A DNA stretch of 64,000 nt from assembly GCF_010731535.1 (NCBI RefSeq), contig NZ_AP022581.1:372001-436000 (forward strand). Reading direction: 5' to 3'. Positions 1-10,429 of the stretch are shown one piece after another; within the stretch, counting starts at the first letter, position 1; each line of letters starts with the position of its first letter. The position numbers and the translations under genes are program-made. Origin of the DNA: Mycobacterium lacus (GTDB lineage: Bacteria > Actinomycetota > Actinomycetes > Mycobacteriales > Mycobacteriaceae). The notes under the pieces were generated by a model. That model did no database searches. It worked only from the letters and a program-made list of their open reading frames with translations, and was not told the origin of the DNA.

Positions 1-315
1 TTGACGACGTTGGCCAACGAAGGCGCGATGACGCCCGGCGCGCTGGCGATTCGCGAACGGGTCCGGCCGCCGTCGATGACGCGGGTGATCGCGTCCCTGG
101 CCGACATGGGTTTGGTGGATCGCGCCCCACACCCCGTCGATGGCCGGCAGGTGCTGGTCTCGGTGTCCGAATCCGGTGCCGAATTGGTCAAGGCGGCCCG
201 CCGTGCACGCCAGGAGTGGCTGGCCGAACGGCTCGCGACGCTGGATAGCGACAAACGTGACATCTTGCGCAACGCCGCCGATCTGATCTCGGCCCTGGTT
301 GACGAGAGCCCGTGA
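1..315 (+). CDS. MarR-family regulator, 5' end cut by window edge
   Basis: C-terminal 104 residues of a winged-helix MarR regulator. The visible part has the recognition helix ([18 protein letters not shown]) followed by the wing ([13 protein letters not shown]) and the C-terminal dimerisation helices. The reading frame is open from base 1, and the TTG there is probably an internal Leu, so the true start lies outside the window. It resembles Rv0880, which is about 143 aa. Its stop overlaps the start of the downstream methyltransferase by 4 nt (GTGA), so the two are translationally coupled. The effector is unknown. Confidence 0.85.
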   Translation: MTTLANEGAMTPGALAIRERVRPPSMTRVIASLADMGLVDRAPHPVDGRQVLVSVSESGAELVKAARRARQEWLAERLATLDSDKRDILRNAADLISALVDESP

Positions 316-1166
316 GTCCACCCGGTCGTTTTCCGGGGGTCGATGTCTGGGATGTCTGTGATCCCGCCGACCCGCGACTCGATGATTTCCGCGACCTGAA
401 CAGCATCGACCGTCGCCCCGATCTGCCGACCGGGAAGGGGCTGGTGATCGCCGAGGGCGTGCTGGTGGTGCGGCGCATGCTGGCGTCCCGGTTCACCCCG
501 CTGGCCTTGCTGGGCACCGACCGCCGGCTTGCCGAGCTCAAGGACGATCTGGCCGCCGCCGGTGGCGAAGCGCCGTACTACCGAGCGTCACCCGAGGTGA
601 TGGCGCGGGTGGTCGGCTTTCACCTCAACCGTGGGGTGCTGGCCGCCGCACGTCGGGTTCCCGAGCTGAGCGTCGCCCGGCTGGTCGCGGGCGCCCGCAC
701 CGTCGCGGTGCTCGAGGGCGTCGCCGACCACGAGAACCTGGGCTCGATCTTCCGCAACGCGGCGGGGCTGGGCGTGGATGCTGTGGTGTTCGGCAACGGC
801 TGCGCCGATCCGCTGTACCGTCGTGCGGTGCGGGTGTCTATGGGTCACGCGTTACTAGTCCCGTATGCACGAGCAGCCGCCTGGCCCGCTGACCTTGTGA
901 TGCTGCAAGAGAAGGGCTTTCGCGTGTTGGCGCTGACTCCACACGGCGAGGCGTGCGCGCTGCCGGAGGCGATGGCCGTCGTGCGCGACGAACGAGTCGC
1001 ATTGCTGGTGGGCGCCGAGGGCCCGGGCCTGACGGCGGCCGCGCTGCGCATAAGCGATGTGCGCGTGCGTATTCCGATGTCGCGGGGCACCGACTCACTC
1101 AACGTCGCGACGGCGGCCGCCCTGGCGTTCTACGAGCGTGCAATTCAGGCTAGGCCCGGCTCGTGA
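312..1166 (+). CDS. SpoU/TrmH-family RNA 2'-O-methyltransferase (Rv0881-like)
   Basis: 284-aa SPOUT-class methyltransferase. The N-terminal part fits an RNA-binding substrate domain. The C-terminal half has the SpoU signatures: motif 1 as [19 protein letters not shown], motif 2 as [11 protein letters not shown], and motif 3 as [17 protein letters not shown], where the knot binds S-adenosylmethionine. It presumably methylates a ribose in rRNA or tRNA; the target base cannot be read from the sequence. The GTG start overlaps the preceding MarR stop by 4 nt, and its own stop overlaps the next gene by 4 nt, so the three genes form a tight operon. Confidence 0.9.
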   Translation: MSPPGRFPGVDVWDVCDPADPRLDDFRDLNSIDRRPDLPTGKGLVIAEGVLVVRRMLASRFTPLALLGTDRRLAELKDDLAAAGGEAPYYRASPEVMARVVGFHLNRGVLAAARRVPELSVARLVAGARTVAVLEGVADHENLGSIFRNAAGLGVDAVVFGNGCADPLYRRAVRVSMGHALLVPYARAAAWPADLVMLQEKGFRVLALTPHGEACALPEAMAVVRDERVALLVGAEGPGLTAAALRISDVRVRIPMSRGTDSLNVATAAALAFYERAIQARPGS

Positions 1167-1450
1167 ATGACCAGCGTGGCCAATCCACGCCCTGGGCAAC
1201 GGGTTTGGCGGTGGCTGGCTTCGTGGCCGTGGTTGTCGCGGTGGCGGTTGTGGTGCTAAGCCTGGGGCTGATCCGGGTGCATCCTGCGTTGGCCGTCGGA
1301 CTCAACATTATGGCGGTCGGGGGCCTGGCGCCGACCTTGTGGGGCTGGCGGCGCACCCTCGTGCTGCGCTGGTTTGTGTTGGGTGCGGGAGTGGGTGTGG
1401 CAGTCGCGTGGCTGGCGTTGCTCGCGATGGCGGCGCTGGGGAGCGGCTAG
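1163..1450 (+). CDS. Small membrane protein (Rv0882-like)
   Basis: 95-aa hydrophobic protein with three predicted membrane segments: a valine-rich helix at about residues 11-33, a second at about 38-55 and a third at about 67-92. The GTG start shares GTGA with the stop of the upstream methyltransferase, which supports this start and an operon. No catalytic motif is visible. It matches the size and position of M. tuberculosis Rv0882, which has no assigned function. Confidence 0.8.
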   Translation: MNDQRGQSTPWATGLAVAGFVAVVVAVAVVVLSLGLIRVHPALAVGLNIMAVGGLAPTLWGWRRTLVLRWFVLGAGVGVAVAWLALLAMAALGSG

Positions 1451-1613
1451 CCTCAAGTGGTTTTCGTCCGGCCAGAACCGTGCGCTGGCGCGTCGCGTCG
1501 GATCCGCGCCCCGGAGACGTCGGGCGCGCGAGGAGTCCGCTGGACGCTGAGGCGGTGCGTCCCGTCACGCGTGGTGAAGAGGGTGGCGCGCGGATGTCGG
1601 CATATTCGCATGG

Positions 1614-1961
1614 CTACAGCGCCAAATGAAGCCTGAGCGCATTGTCGAGATCGGTCAGCTCGGCAGGGGAGACTCGGCCGATTCGGCGCAACAGGCGCTG
1701 TGTTGCGACGGATCTGACCTGCTCGGCCTGTGCCTTCGAATCGACGGCGAGGCCACTGTTGGCCCCCGACAACAAGACCTGGAATGGATAGACCTTCTCG
1801 GTGTTGCTGGTGACCGGAACAACCGTGACCACACCGCGGCCGAGGCGTGTCGCGGCCGCGGTGGCCCGGTCGTTGCTGACGATGACTGCCGGCCGCCGCT
1901 TGTTCGCCTCGCCGCCGCGAGCTGGATCCAGGTCGACCTGCCAGATCTCACCGCGCAGCAT
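1614..1961 (-). CDS. mazF: MazF-type endoribonuclease toxin (MazF9/Rv2801c-like)
   Basis: 115-aa PemK/MazF toxin, a family that cleaves single-stranded RNA at short sequence motifs. The hallmark N-terminus [16 protein letters not shown] is followed by [11 protein letters not shown] and the central [10 protein letters not shown] strand. From memory it is closest to M. tuberculosis MazF9 (Rv2801c), which is not located beside serC, so the module sits here in a different context. It overlaps the antitoxin gene upstream by 14 nt on the same strand, consistent with coupled translation. All conserved segments are intact, so it is probably active. Confidence 0.9.
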   Translation of the reverse strand: MLRGEIWQVDLDPARGGEANKRRPAVIVSNDRATAAATRLGRGVVTVVPVTSNTEKVYPFQVLLSGANSGLAVDSKAQAEQVRSVATQRLLRRIGRVSPAELTDLDNALRLHLAL

Positions 1962-2178
1962 GGGTCACGCCATCTCCAACGGTGCTCTCCCACGCAGCCG
2001 AACACTCGTCGGCAGACCACTGTGCCCATGCCTCGGCATAGTCGTCCTCAAGGTCGGGGTAGCGCAGCATCTGGACCGCACGCTGCAAACCTGCCGACCG
2101 CGACGGCAGCCCCGCCCTCTTGACGTATGCGTCCAATGCTGCGACGTCCTCGTCAGACAAGCTCACGCTCAGTTTCAT
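1948..2178 (-). CDS. mazE: MazE-type antitoxin (MazE9-like)
   Basis: 76-aa antitoxin. The N-terminal ribbon-helix-helix DNA-binding part ([35 protein letters not shown]) is followed by an acidic, Trp-rich tail ([14 protein letters not shown]), which in this family wraps and inhibits the toxin. It is the first gene of the pair and overlaps mazF by 14 nt. A perfect 12-bp palindrome lies just upstream of its start and is a good autoregulatory operator candidate. Confidence 0.88.
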   Translation of the reverse strand: MKLSVSLSDEDVAALDAYVKRAGLPSRSAGLQRAVQMLRYPDLEDDYAEAWAQWSADECSAAWESTVGDGVTHAAR

Positions 2179-2187
2179 ACCGTAATG

Positions 2188-2199
2188 CTACCTAGGTAG
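2188..2199. promoter_or_regulatory. Palindromic operator candidate upstream of mazE
   Basis: CTACCTAGGTAG is a perfect 12-bp inverted repeat centred 15 bp upstream of the mazE start. A related half, GGTAGTAG, follows 3 bp later. Ribbon-helix-helix antitoxins usually bind such palindromes, so this is probably the MazE/MazEF autorepression site. The binding itself is inferred. Confidence 0.5.
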
Positions 2200-2310
2200 T
2201 AAGGTAGTAGCAATCATCTATGCGTATGCGCGCCCAACGGCGCGCGCCAACCCCGCCACACGAAAAAAGGGGGAGGGCTAGGACCACCCGGCTTTGCGGC
2301 TGGCCTGCGA

Positions 2311-3066
2311 CTAACCCCGCCCGCCCGAGCGCACCCCCAGCAGCACATCCTCCCAAGCCGGAATGGCCGGCTTGCCCCGTCGGCTGGTGACGGGTTGTTG
2401 CGACGGCGCCGCGGGCGCCGGCGCCGCGGGCTCGTCAAAGGCGATGTGCGCCACCGGCGCAAGCGGTCGCCGCGGCGGTTTGAAGTCAGGGTCGATCAGC
2501 TCGCTGGCCGCGTCGTCGATCGCAGTGACCGTTCCGCCGTGGGCGCCGGGCGTGAATCGGAAATGGGCCAGGTTGTCCGACCGTCCTGCTTTCCACGCAA
2601 GCTGCACCGTCCAGCGGCCGTCCTCGTTGCGCCAGGCGTCCCAGCCGAGCCGGTCGGGTTCGAGTCCGCGCGTCACCAAGGCCGCGGTGATGGTTTCGAG
2701 GAGCGTCAGCACCGAGGGGCCGTCGGCGAGGACCGGGTGTGCGGCCGTTGCCAGCTCCGCGGCCCGTGAGCGTTCCAGTAACACCGGGTGGGCGAACCGC
2801 TGGACCCGGGCGATGTCGGAGCCCGACGCCGCGGCCACCTGCTCGATCGACGCGCCGGCGCGGATTCGGGCCTGAATTTCCTTGGGGCTCAGCATGTTGC
2901 TGACTTCGATGTCGAGCTGCGGCTGCTCGGGCGGTAGCGGGTCGCCCTTGAGGGCCGCCCGCAGGCGGTCGTCGGCGGGCAGCTTGAACTTTTCGGCTGG
3001 GTTGGCGCCTTCGCAGATGACGTATTTGCCGTCGGCATCGAGCCGAATCACCCTGAGTTCCCGCAT
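2311..3066 (-). CDS. sepH: SepH cell-division regulator (DUF3071; Rv0883c-like)
   Basis: 251-aa protein with the N-terminal DUF3071 domain (MRELRVIRLDADGKYVICE...) and a helix-turn-helix-like segment at about residues 58-97 (LSPKEIQARIRAGAS...). These are the features of SepH, which in actinobacteria binds FtsZ and promotes Z-ring assembly. The C-terminal half is Pro/Ala-rich and low in complexity, as is usual for SepH. It lies 106 bp downstream of serC on the same strand. The name rests on recognition of the domain; function in this organism is inferred. Confidence 0.82.
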   Translation of the reverse strand: MRELRVIRLDADGKYVICEGANPAEKFKLPADDRLRAALKGDPLPPEQPQLDIEVSNMLSPKEIQARIRAGASIEQVAAASGSDIARVQRFAHPVLLERSRAAELATAAHPVLADGPSVLTLLETITAALVTRGLEPDRLGWDAWRNEDGRWTVQLAWKAGRSDNLAHFRFTPGAHGGTVTAIDDAASELIDPDFKPPRRPLAPVAHIAFDEPAAPAPAAPSQQPVTSRRGKPAIPAWEDVLLGVRSGGRG

Positions 3067-3172
3067 GGCTTCTCCTCGCAGGCACCGTGCAGGCCAGCAC
3101 CGGACCTGTTAGGTGCGCACTCTAGTGCAGCTGGCGCCCATAGCCCGCGCGGACACGCGGGGTGGTTGTGTG

Positions 3173-4426
<1,254 letters not shown>

Positions 4427-4541
4427 TCATGGCCGACCGCCGGTCAGGCCACAGTGCGCCGGAGGGGGCTGGATAATTCCCGGTACCAGCGGTACCGTGT
4501 ACGTCACACGTCCGGATGTAAACGTCGTCAGGAGGCGTCCG

Positions 4542-5579
4542 ATGGCTGTCGGGAAGGCAAGGACGCGAATGGTTCGGCGATGGCGCCGCAACATGGAGGT
4601 GCGCGACGACGCCGAGTACGTGAGCACGCTCGCCACACTGTCCGAGGGGTCTGTGCGGCGAAACTTCAACCCCTACACCGATATCGACTGGGAGTCACCC
4701 GAGTTCGCCGTCACGGACAACGATCCCCGGTGGATCCTGCCGGCCACCGACCCGCTGGGCCGCCACCCCTGGTATCGGGCGCAGTCGCAGGAACGCCAGA
4801 TCGAGATCGGGATGTGGCGCCAGGCCAACGTGGCCAAGGTCGGCCTGCACTTCGAATCCATCCTGATTCGTGGCCTGATGAACTACACGTTCTGGATGCC
4901 CAACGGCTCACCGGAATATCGGTACTGCCTGCACGAATCGGTCGAAGAGTGCAACCACACCATGATGTTCCAGGAAATGGTCAACCGGGTCGGCGCCGAC
5001 GTCCCGGGAATGCCGCGGCGGCTGCGATGGATTTCCCCCCTGGTGCCGCTGCTGGCCGGCCCGTTGCCGGTGGCGTTCTTCATCGGCGTGCTCGCCGGGG
5101 AGGAGCCCATCGACCACACCCAGAAGCAGGTGCTGCGCGAAGGCAAGACCTTGCACCCGATCATGGAGCGCGTGATGGCCATCCACGTGGCCGAGGAAGC
5201 GCGGCACATCTCGTTCGCCCACGAGTATCTGCGCAAGCGGTTGCCGCATCTGACCCGGGCGCAGCGGTTCTGGATCTCGCTGTACTTCCCGCTGACCATG
5301 CGGTCGTTGTGCAACGCGATCGTGATTCCGCCGAAGGCGTTCTGGCAGGAATTCGACATCCCGCGTGAGGTCAAGAAGGAGTTGTTCTTCGGCTCGCCGG
5401 AGTCGCGAAAGTGGTTGCGCGACATGTTCGCCGACGTCCGCATGCTGGCCTACGACACCGGCCTGATGGAAAATCGCTCGGCCCGGCTGATGTGGCGGCT
5501 GTGCAAGATCAACGGCAGGCCGTCGCGTTACCGCAGCGAGCCGCAGCGCCAGCACCTGGCCACCGCGCCGGCCGCGTAG
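4542..5579 (+). CDS. Diiron oxygenase, AurF-like (Rv0885-like)
   Basis: 345-aa protein of the p-aminobenzoate N-oxygenase (AurF)-like diiron family. Two carboxylate/histidine ligand clusters are visible: HESVEECNH at residues 131-139 and HVAEEARH at 215-222, with a further FAHEY at about 225-229. A hydrophobic stretch at about 166-185 may contact membrane. The ATG at 4542 is preceded by GGAGG 7 bp upstream, which decides the start; the frame is open much further upstream without homology. The substrate is unknown. Confidence 0.85.
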   Translation: MAVGKARTRMVRRWRRNMEVRDDAEYVSTLATLSEGSVRRNFNPYTDIDWESPEFAVTDNDPRWILPATDPLGRHPWYRAQSQERQIEIGMWRQANVAKVGLHFESILIRGLMNYTFWMPNGSPEYRYCLHESVEECNHTMMFQEMVNRVGADVPGMPRRLRWISPLVPLLAGPLPVAFFIGVLAGEEPIDHTQKQVLREGKTLHPIMERVMAIHVAEEARHISFAHEYLRKRLPHLTRAQRFWISLYFPLTMRSLCNAIVIPPKAFWQEFDIPREVKKELFFGSPESRKWLRDMFADVRMLAYDTGLMENRSARLMWRLCKINGRPSRYRSEPQRQHLATAPAA

Positions 5580-5597
5580 CTTGTAACGAGTTTTTCT

Positions 5598-7316
5598 ATG
5601 CCGCACGTTATTACCCAGTCGTGCTGCAACGACGGGTCCTGCGTCTTCGCGTGCCCGGTGAATTGCATCCACCCGACGCCGGACGAGCCGGGCTTCGCCA
5701 CGTCGGAGATGCTCTACATCGATCCGGTGGCCTGCGTCGACTGCGGTGCGTGTGTGGGTGCCTGTCCGGTCGGTGCGATCGTGCCCGATAACCGGCTGGA
5801 CGCCAAGCAGCTGCCGTTCGCCGAGGTCAACGCGTCGTACTACCCGGAGCGGCCGGCCGACGTGAAGGTGCCGCCGACGTCGAAGCTGGCCCCCGTGCTC
5901 CCGGCCGCCGAGGTCCATGCCCGTCGCCAACCGCTGACCGTGGCCATCGTCGGGTCCGGGCCCGCGGCGATGTATGCGGCCGATGAGCTGCTGGTCCAAA
6001 ATGGCGTGCGGGTCAACGTCTTCGAGAGGCTGCCCACCCCTTACGGGTTGGTGCGCGCGGGGGTGGCGCCGGATCACCAGGAGACCAAGCGGATCACCCA
6101 ACTTTTCGACCGCGTCGCCGGCCATCACCGGTTCCGGTTCTATCTCAACGTCGAGATCGGCAAGCACCTGAGCCACGCCGAGCTGCTGGCCCACCATCAT
6201 GCGGTGCTGTATGCCGTCGGTGCGCCCGAGGACCGGCGGCTGGACATCGAGGGGATGGGTCTGCCGGGCACCGGAACTGCCACGGCGTTGGTCGCGTGGA
6301 TCAACGGGCATCCCGACTTTGCCCATCTACCAGTCGATCTCGGCCACGAACGCGTCGTCATCATCGGCAACGGCAACGTCGCTCTGGATGTGGCGCGCGT
6401 GCTCACCACCCACCCGGACGACCTGTCTCGAACCGACATCGCCGACCATGCGCTGCAAGCGCTGCGCGGTTCGGCGATCCGTGAGGTGGTGATCGCGGCC
6501 CGGCGCGGGCCGACCCACTCGGCGTTCACCCTGCCCGAGTTGATCGGCCTCACGGGCACCTCCGACGTCGTGCTCGACGCGGCCGACCACCAGCGGGTCC
6601 GCGACGACCTGGCCGCCGCGTCCGACCCGTTGACCCGCGGCAAGCTGGAGATTTTGAGCTCCCTCGGGGGCGCCTCGGCGCCGGCCCCGCGAATCGGGCG
6701 CCCGCGAATCCGGCTGGCATATCGGCTCACACCCCGGCGGGTCCTCGGTCGGCGGCGCGCCAGCGCCGTCGAGTTCTCGGTCACCGGCACCGACGAGGTG
6801 CGCAGGATCGACGCGGGCCTGGTGCTGACGTCGATTGGCTACCGCGGCAAGCCGATTCGCGATCTGCCGTTCGACGACGCCACGGCCGTCGTGCCGAATG
6901 ACGGCGGCCGTGTCCTGGACCCCCGGGGGGGCCACGGCTCGGGCCGACCGGTGCCGGGCGCGTACGTCGCGGGCTGGATCAAGCGCGGACCGACCGGGTT
7001 CATCGGCACCAACAAGGCGTGCTCATTGCAGACCGTTCAGGCCGTCGTCGCCGACTTCAACGCCGGCAAGCTGACCGATCCGGTGGCCGAACCGCTGGCG
7101 TTGGAAAGGCTGGTGCTCGCCCGCCAGCCCGACACCGTCGACTCCGCGGGATGGCGCGCCATCGACGCCGCCGAGATCGCGCGGGGCAACAACGACGGCC
7201 GGCCGCGCAACAAGTTCACCGCCGTCGCCGACATGCTTGCGGCCGCGGCCGGGGCGCCGCAGACGCCGTCGCGACGACGCCTGCGGGCCCGGCGGCGCGA
7301 GCGGATCGCCGGCTAA
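5598..7316 (+). CDS. fprB: Ferredoxin/ferredoxin-NADP reductase FprB
   Basis: 572-aa fusion protein. Residues 1-65 form a two-cluster ferredoxin domain with CxxxxxCxxxCPxxC (C10 to C23) and CVDCGACVGACP (C46-C56). The rest is an adrenodoxin-reductase-like FAD/NADPH domain with an FAD-binding IVGSGPAAMYAADEL segment near residue 117 and an NADPH-binding IIGNGNVALDVAR near 255. It moves electrons between NADPH and ferredoxin-type partners. It starts 18 bp after the diiron oxygenase, so it could supply that enzyme with electrons (inference). Its stop overlaps the convergent VOC gene by 4 bp. Confidence 0.93.
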   Translation: MPHVITQSCCNDGSCVFACPVNCIHPTPDEPGFATSEMLYIDPVACVDCGACVGACPVGAIVPDNRLDAKQLPFAEVNASYYPERPADVKVPPTSKLAPVLPAAEVHARRQPLTVAIVGSGPAAMYAADELLVQNGVRVNVFERLPTPYGLVRAGVAPDHQETKRITQLFDRVAGHHRFRFYLNVEIGKHLSHAELLAHHHAVLYAVGAPEDRRLDIEGMGLPGTGTATALVAWINGHPDFAHLPVDLGHERVVIIGNGNVALDVARVLTTHPDDLSRTDIADHALQALRGSAIREVVIAARRGPTHSAFTLPELIGLTGTSDVVLDAADHQRVRDDLAAASDPLTRGKLEILSSLGGASAPAPRIGRPRIRLAYRLTPRRVLGRRRASAVEFSVTGTDEVRRIDAGLVLTSIGYRGKPIRDLPFDDATAVVPNDGGRVLDPRGGHGSGRPVPGAYVAGWIKRGPTGFIGTNKACSLQTVQAVVADFNAGKLTDPVAEPLALERLVLARQPDTVDSAGWRAIDAAEIARGNNDGRPRNKFTAVADMLAAAAGAPQTPSRRRLRARRRERIAG

Positions 7317-7780
7317 CTGCCGGCCTGCGCCGCCATCGCCGCTTGGATCTCGTCCATGCTGACCTCACGCACCGGCTGTCCCAGCGACCAGTGGTGGCCG
7401 AACGGGTCGGCGACCACGCCGTAGCGGTCTCCCCAGAACTGGTCCTCCAATGGGGTCACCACGGTGGCCCCGGCGTCCAGCGCCCGCTGGAACTTGGCGT
7501 CGACGTCGGTGACCGTCAGATGGATGGTGACCGGCGTTCCGCCCAGTGACGTCGGCGTCATCGACTTGCCACCGCACATCTCGGGGAAGTCGTCGTTGAG
7601 CATCACCGTGAAGCCGTTGATGCGCACCGCGGCGTGGATCAGCCTGCCGTCGGGGCCGGGCACCCGCCCCAGCTCGACGGCGTCAAAAGCCTTGACGTAG
7701 AAGTCGATAGCCGCAGCCGCGTCGCTGACGACGAGGTGTGGGGACAATGCGGGTTCAATGGTGATGGGCATCGTGGTCAC
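7313..7780 (-). CDS. VOC/glyoxalase-fold protein (Rv0887c-like)
   Basis: 155-aa vicinal-oxygen-chelate protein with two beta-alpha-beta-beta-beta repeats: one from LSPHLVVSDAAAAIDFYVKAFDA, the second around HLTVTDVDAKFQRALDAGA. The C-terminal DPFGHHWSLGQPVREV is typical of PhnB/glyoxalase-like members. Metal binding and substrate cannot be assigned. The tail-to-tail overlap with fprB is 4 bp (CTAA, giving TAG on this strand and TAA on the other). Confidence 0.85.
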   Translation of the reverse strand: MTTMPITIEPALSPHLVVSDAAAAIDFYVKAFDAVELGRVPGPDGRLIHAAVRINGFTVMLNDDFPEMCGGKSMTPTSLGGTPVTIHLTVTDVDAKFQRALDAGATVVTPLEDQFWGDRYGVVADPFGHHWSLGQPVREVSMDEIQAAMAAQAGS

Positions 7781-7919
7781 TCCTTCGGTTGGTTGGTGTC
7801 GCCCGCCCGGGGCTCACAGGTACAGACCAAGCGCGGCGGCGATTCTCATCGCGCCCCGACGCTAGCGCGCCCCACCGACAGGCTGTACCGACCGCAAAAG
7901 CCGCTCAGAAACGGTTTGC

Positions 7920-9041
7920 TCAGGCGGTGGTGAGAACCCGGTCCCAGCCCTCGACGGATTCCGGGCTGCGTGGTCCCGGCCCGACGTAGATGGCCGACGG
8001 TCGGACCAGCTTGCCGAGTCGCTTCTGCTCGAGAATGTGGGCGCACCAGCCAGCGGTGCGCCCACAGGTGAACATGGCCGGCATCATCTTGGCCGGCACC
8101 CGGGCGAAGTCCAGGATGACCGCGGCCCAAAACTCGACATTGGTTTCGATGGCCCGGTCCGGACGGCGCTCCCGCAACTCCGCCAGGGCCGCCTGCTCAA
8201 CCGCCACCGCGACTTCGTAGCGCGGCGCGTTCAGCCGCTGGGCGGTCGCCCGCAGCACCCGCGCCCGCGGGTCCTCCGCGCGGTAGACCCGGTGGCCGAA
8301 CCCCATCAGCTTCTCGCCGCGGTCCAGGATCCCCTTGACCAGGCCGCGGGCGTCGCCGGTGCGCTCGACCTCCTCGAGCATCGGCAGGACGCGGGCCGGC
8401 GCCCCGCCGTGCAGCGGGCCGCTCATCGCCCCGATCGCGCCGGACAGCGCCGCCGCCACGTCGGCGCCGGTGGAGGCGATCACCCGCGCGGTGAACGTCG
8501 AGGCGTTCATCCCGTGTTCGGCGGCCGACACCCAGTAGGCGTCGATGGCCTCGATGTGCCGGGGGTCCGGCTCGCCTTGCCAGCGGGTCATGAAACGTGC
8601 TGTCACCGTGGGGCATTCATCGATGATGCGCTGCGGAACGGCCGGCTGGTAGATGCCGCGGGCCGACTGCGCGACATAGGACAGCGCCATCACCGAGGCC
8701 CGGGCAAGCTGCTCGCGGGCGGTGGTGTCGTCGGTGTCGAGCAGTGGTGCGTAGCCCCAGATGGGCGCCAGCATCGCCAGGCCGGCCTGGACGTCGACGC
8801 GAACATCGCCGGTGTGGATCGGCAGCGGGAACGGCTCGGCGGGCGGCAACCCGTGGCCGAACGTGCCGTCGACCAGCAGCGCCCACACGTCGCCGAAGGT
8901 GACCCGCTGACCCACCAGATCCTCGATGTCCACGCCGCGATAGCGCAGCGCGCCGCCGTCCTTGTCCGGTTCGGCAATCTCCGTGGTGAACGCCACCACG
9001 CCCTCGAGGCCGGCGACGAAGTTTTCCGGGACCACAGTCAT
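7920..9041 (-). CDS. citA: Citrate synthase 2 / 2-methylcitrate synthase-like CitA
   Basis: 373-aa citrate synthase, the same length as M. tuberculosis CitA (Rv0889c); the start is MTVVPENFVAG at 9041. The catalytic histidines lie in AAEHGMNASTFTAR and GPLHGGAPA, with the conserved [15 protein letters not shown] loop. Where gltA2 in this window has NVDFYTG, this protein has NVEFWAA, so the usual catalytic Asp position is Glu, as I remember for CitA. It condenses acetyl-CoA (or propionyl-CoA) with oxaloacetate. It is divergent from pdxH across a 72-bp gap with a perfect palindrome. Confidence 0.93.
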   Translation of the reverse strand: MTVVPENFVAGLEGVVAFTTEIAEPDKDGGALRYRGVDIEDLVGQRVTFGDVWALLVDGTFGHGLPPAEPFPLPIHTGDVRVDVQAGLAMLAPIWGYAPLLDTDDTTAREQLARASVMALSYVAQSARGIYQPAVPQRIIDECPTVTARFMTRWQGEPDPRHIEAIDAYWVSAAEHGMNASTFTARVIASTGADVAAALSGAIGAMSGPLHGGAPARVLPMLEEVERTGDARGLVKGILDRGEKLMGFGHRVYRAEDPRARVLRATAQRLNAPRYEVAVAVEQAALAELRERRPDRAIETNVEFWAAVILDFARVPAKMMPAMFTCGRTAGWCAHILEQKRLGKLVRPSAIYVGPGPRSPESVEGWDRVLTTA

Positions 9042-9074
9042 GGGAAAATTCTCGCACCCCACCTGCGGGCCGAC

Positions 9075-9090
9075 GCTACCGGCCGGTAGC
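9075..9090. promoter_or_regulatory. 16-bp palindrome between citA and pdxH
   Basis: GCTACCGGCCGGTAGC is a perfect 16-bp palindrome in the 72-bp divergent gap. A second inverted repeat, CAACGC-N7-GCGTTG (9090-9108), abuts it. TAGCGT at 9101-9106 lies 7 bp before the pdxH ATG and fits a TANNNT -10 element for a leaderless transcript. An operator serving both genes is plausible but unproven. Confidence 0.4.
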
Positions 9091-9113
9091 AACGCCCGGG
9101 TAGCGTTGGCCCG

Positions 9114-9773
9114 ATGGCAGGACCGGATGACCAGCAGCTGGCCGGCATGCGAGCGGAGTACGGGTCCGTCGAAAGAGACGGCAGTCCCGACCTGGACGCC
9201 GACTGGCTGGCCGACGGCTGGCTTGCGTTGTTCCGCAAGTGGATTGGCGATGCTGAAAGCGCCGGAATCGTCGAGCCCAACGCTTTTGTGCTGGCCACCG
9301 TGGCGGCGGGTCGGCCGGTCAGCCGATCGGTGTTGTGCAAGAGCGCCGACGAGACCGGGATCACATTTTTCACCAACTACGACTCCGACAAGGGTGCCGA
9401 GCTGGCGGTGACGCCCTACGCATCGGCGACCTTCCCCTGGTACCAGCTCGGGCGGCAGGTCCACATCCGCGGTCCGGTGAGCAAGGTTGACCCGCAGGTC
9501 ACCGAGGACTACTGGTTCAAGCGGCCGCGCGGCTCGCAGCTGGGCGCGTGGGCGTCGCACCAGTCGCGCCCGATCGCGTCGCGCGCGGCGCTGGACGACC
9601 AGCTTGCGGAGGTGACGGCGCGCTTCGCCGACACAGAACGCGTTCCGGTGCCTCCGAATTGGGGCGGATACCTGATCGCGCCCGAGGTGGTGGAATTCTG
9701 GCAGGGCCGGGAAAACCGGCTGCACAACCGGATTCGGGTCATTGGCTCTCGCGTCGAGCGGCTACAGCCCTGA
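9114..9773 (+). CDS. pdxH: Pyridoxamine 5'-phosphate oxidase PdxH
   Basis: 219-aa FMN enzyme oxidising pyridoxamine or pyridoxine 5'-phosphate to PLP. FMN and substrate contacts are visible in [40 protein letters not shown] and the C-terminal [16 protein letters not shown]...LQP, all close to M. tuberculosis Rv2607. It has full family length. It sits divergently beside citA, unlike in M. tuberculosis as I recall. Downstream there are about 290 bp without an obvious gene. Confidence 0.93.
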   Translation: MAGPDDQQLAGMRAEYGSVERDGSPDLDADWLADGWLALFRKWIGDAESAGIVEPNAFVLATVAAGRPVSRSVLCKSADETGITFFTNYDSDKGAELAVTPYASATFPWYQLGRQVHIRGPVSKVDPQVTEDYWFKRPRGSQLGAWASHQSRPIASRAALDDQLAEVTARFADTERVPVPPNWGGYLIAPEVVEFWQGRENRLHNRIRVIGSRVERLQP

Positions 9774-10060
9774 TCGCGCTCCGCACGCTGTAGCCGGGTG
9801 CTGCACGGTGGTTTCCGAGCGGGTGCCCGGCCAGGCCTCGGCGACATTGGTGCAGAACAGAGGATCTGGCGTCGCGACTATGTCGTGTGTGAGCTCTCGG
9901 TGCAACGCAGGATTTGACCGCCCCCTGAGCGGTGCTCGGCTGCATGGGTTGTCGCGGCGTTTCTTGCCTTGCCTTCGGCCAACGACTTGTCGGCGCGGTA
10001 GCAGGTTGGGCAAATGCTATGCAAGCGGGAGGCCGCGACACGGGGGGCGATCTGACTGTC

Positions 10061-10243
10061 CTACGCTGCGTCGTCATCCGCGGCAAGCAAATGGGCGCAG
10101 ACTCCGCTGATGATATGGATCACCAGACTAACGGCGAGCACCCACGTCGACCACATCGGAAATATCACGCACCGGTTGATGAGGCAGTGAGCCTTATCCG
10201 GGTCGATGCAGCCAGACACGGCACCGTTCGCATCGTCGGACAT
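10061..10243 (-). CDS. Possible 60-aa single-pass membrane protein
   Basis: Candidate small protein with a hydrophilic N-terminus containing two cysteines (SGCIDPDKAHC), one hydrophobic helix at about residues 28-52 (FPMWSTWVLAVSLVIHIISG) and an acidic tail. The ATG at 10243 has a good Shine-Dalgarno (GGGAGGC) 6 bp upstream. It lies alone between pdxH and the LuxR regulator. I do not recognise a family. The RBS plus a clean helix argue for a real gene, but its short length leaves doubt. Confidence 0.45.
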   Translation of the reverse strand: MSDDANGAVSGCIDPDKAHCLINRCVIFPMWSTWVLAVSLVIHIISGVCAHLLAADDDAA

Positions 10244-10429
10244 GATTTGCCTCCCTGCGGTGGGTAACGGAATCGAGTGTCCAGTGGTGTATGCGTTGCA
10301 CCATCGGCCGAATTGCGTAAATGCCTGGTGCGGGGCTCGTATGTCGAGTTCGACAGCGCAGGTCGTTCTGCGTCCTAACGGTCCACGGTCGCAACATGCT
10401 GGCTAGCATCAGTGCGAGCGAGTGGAGCG

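Noticed and set aside
4908..6326. 472-codon frame antisense to the diiron oxygenase and fprB
   Set aside because: Covers two solid genes on the other strand; composition is typical of an antisense shadow.
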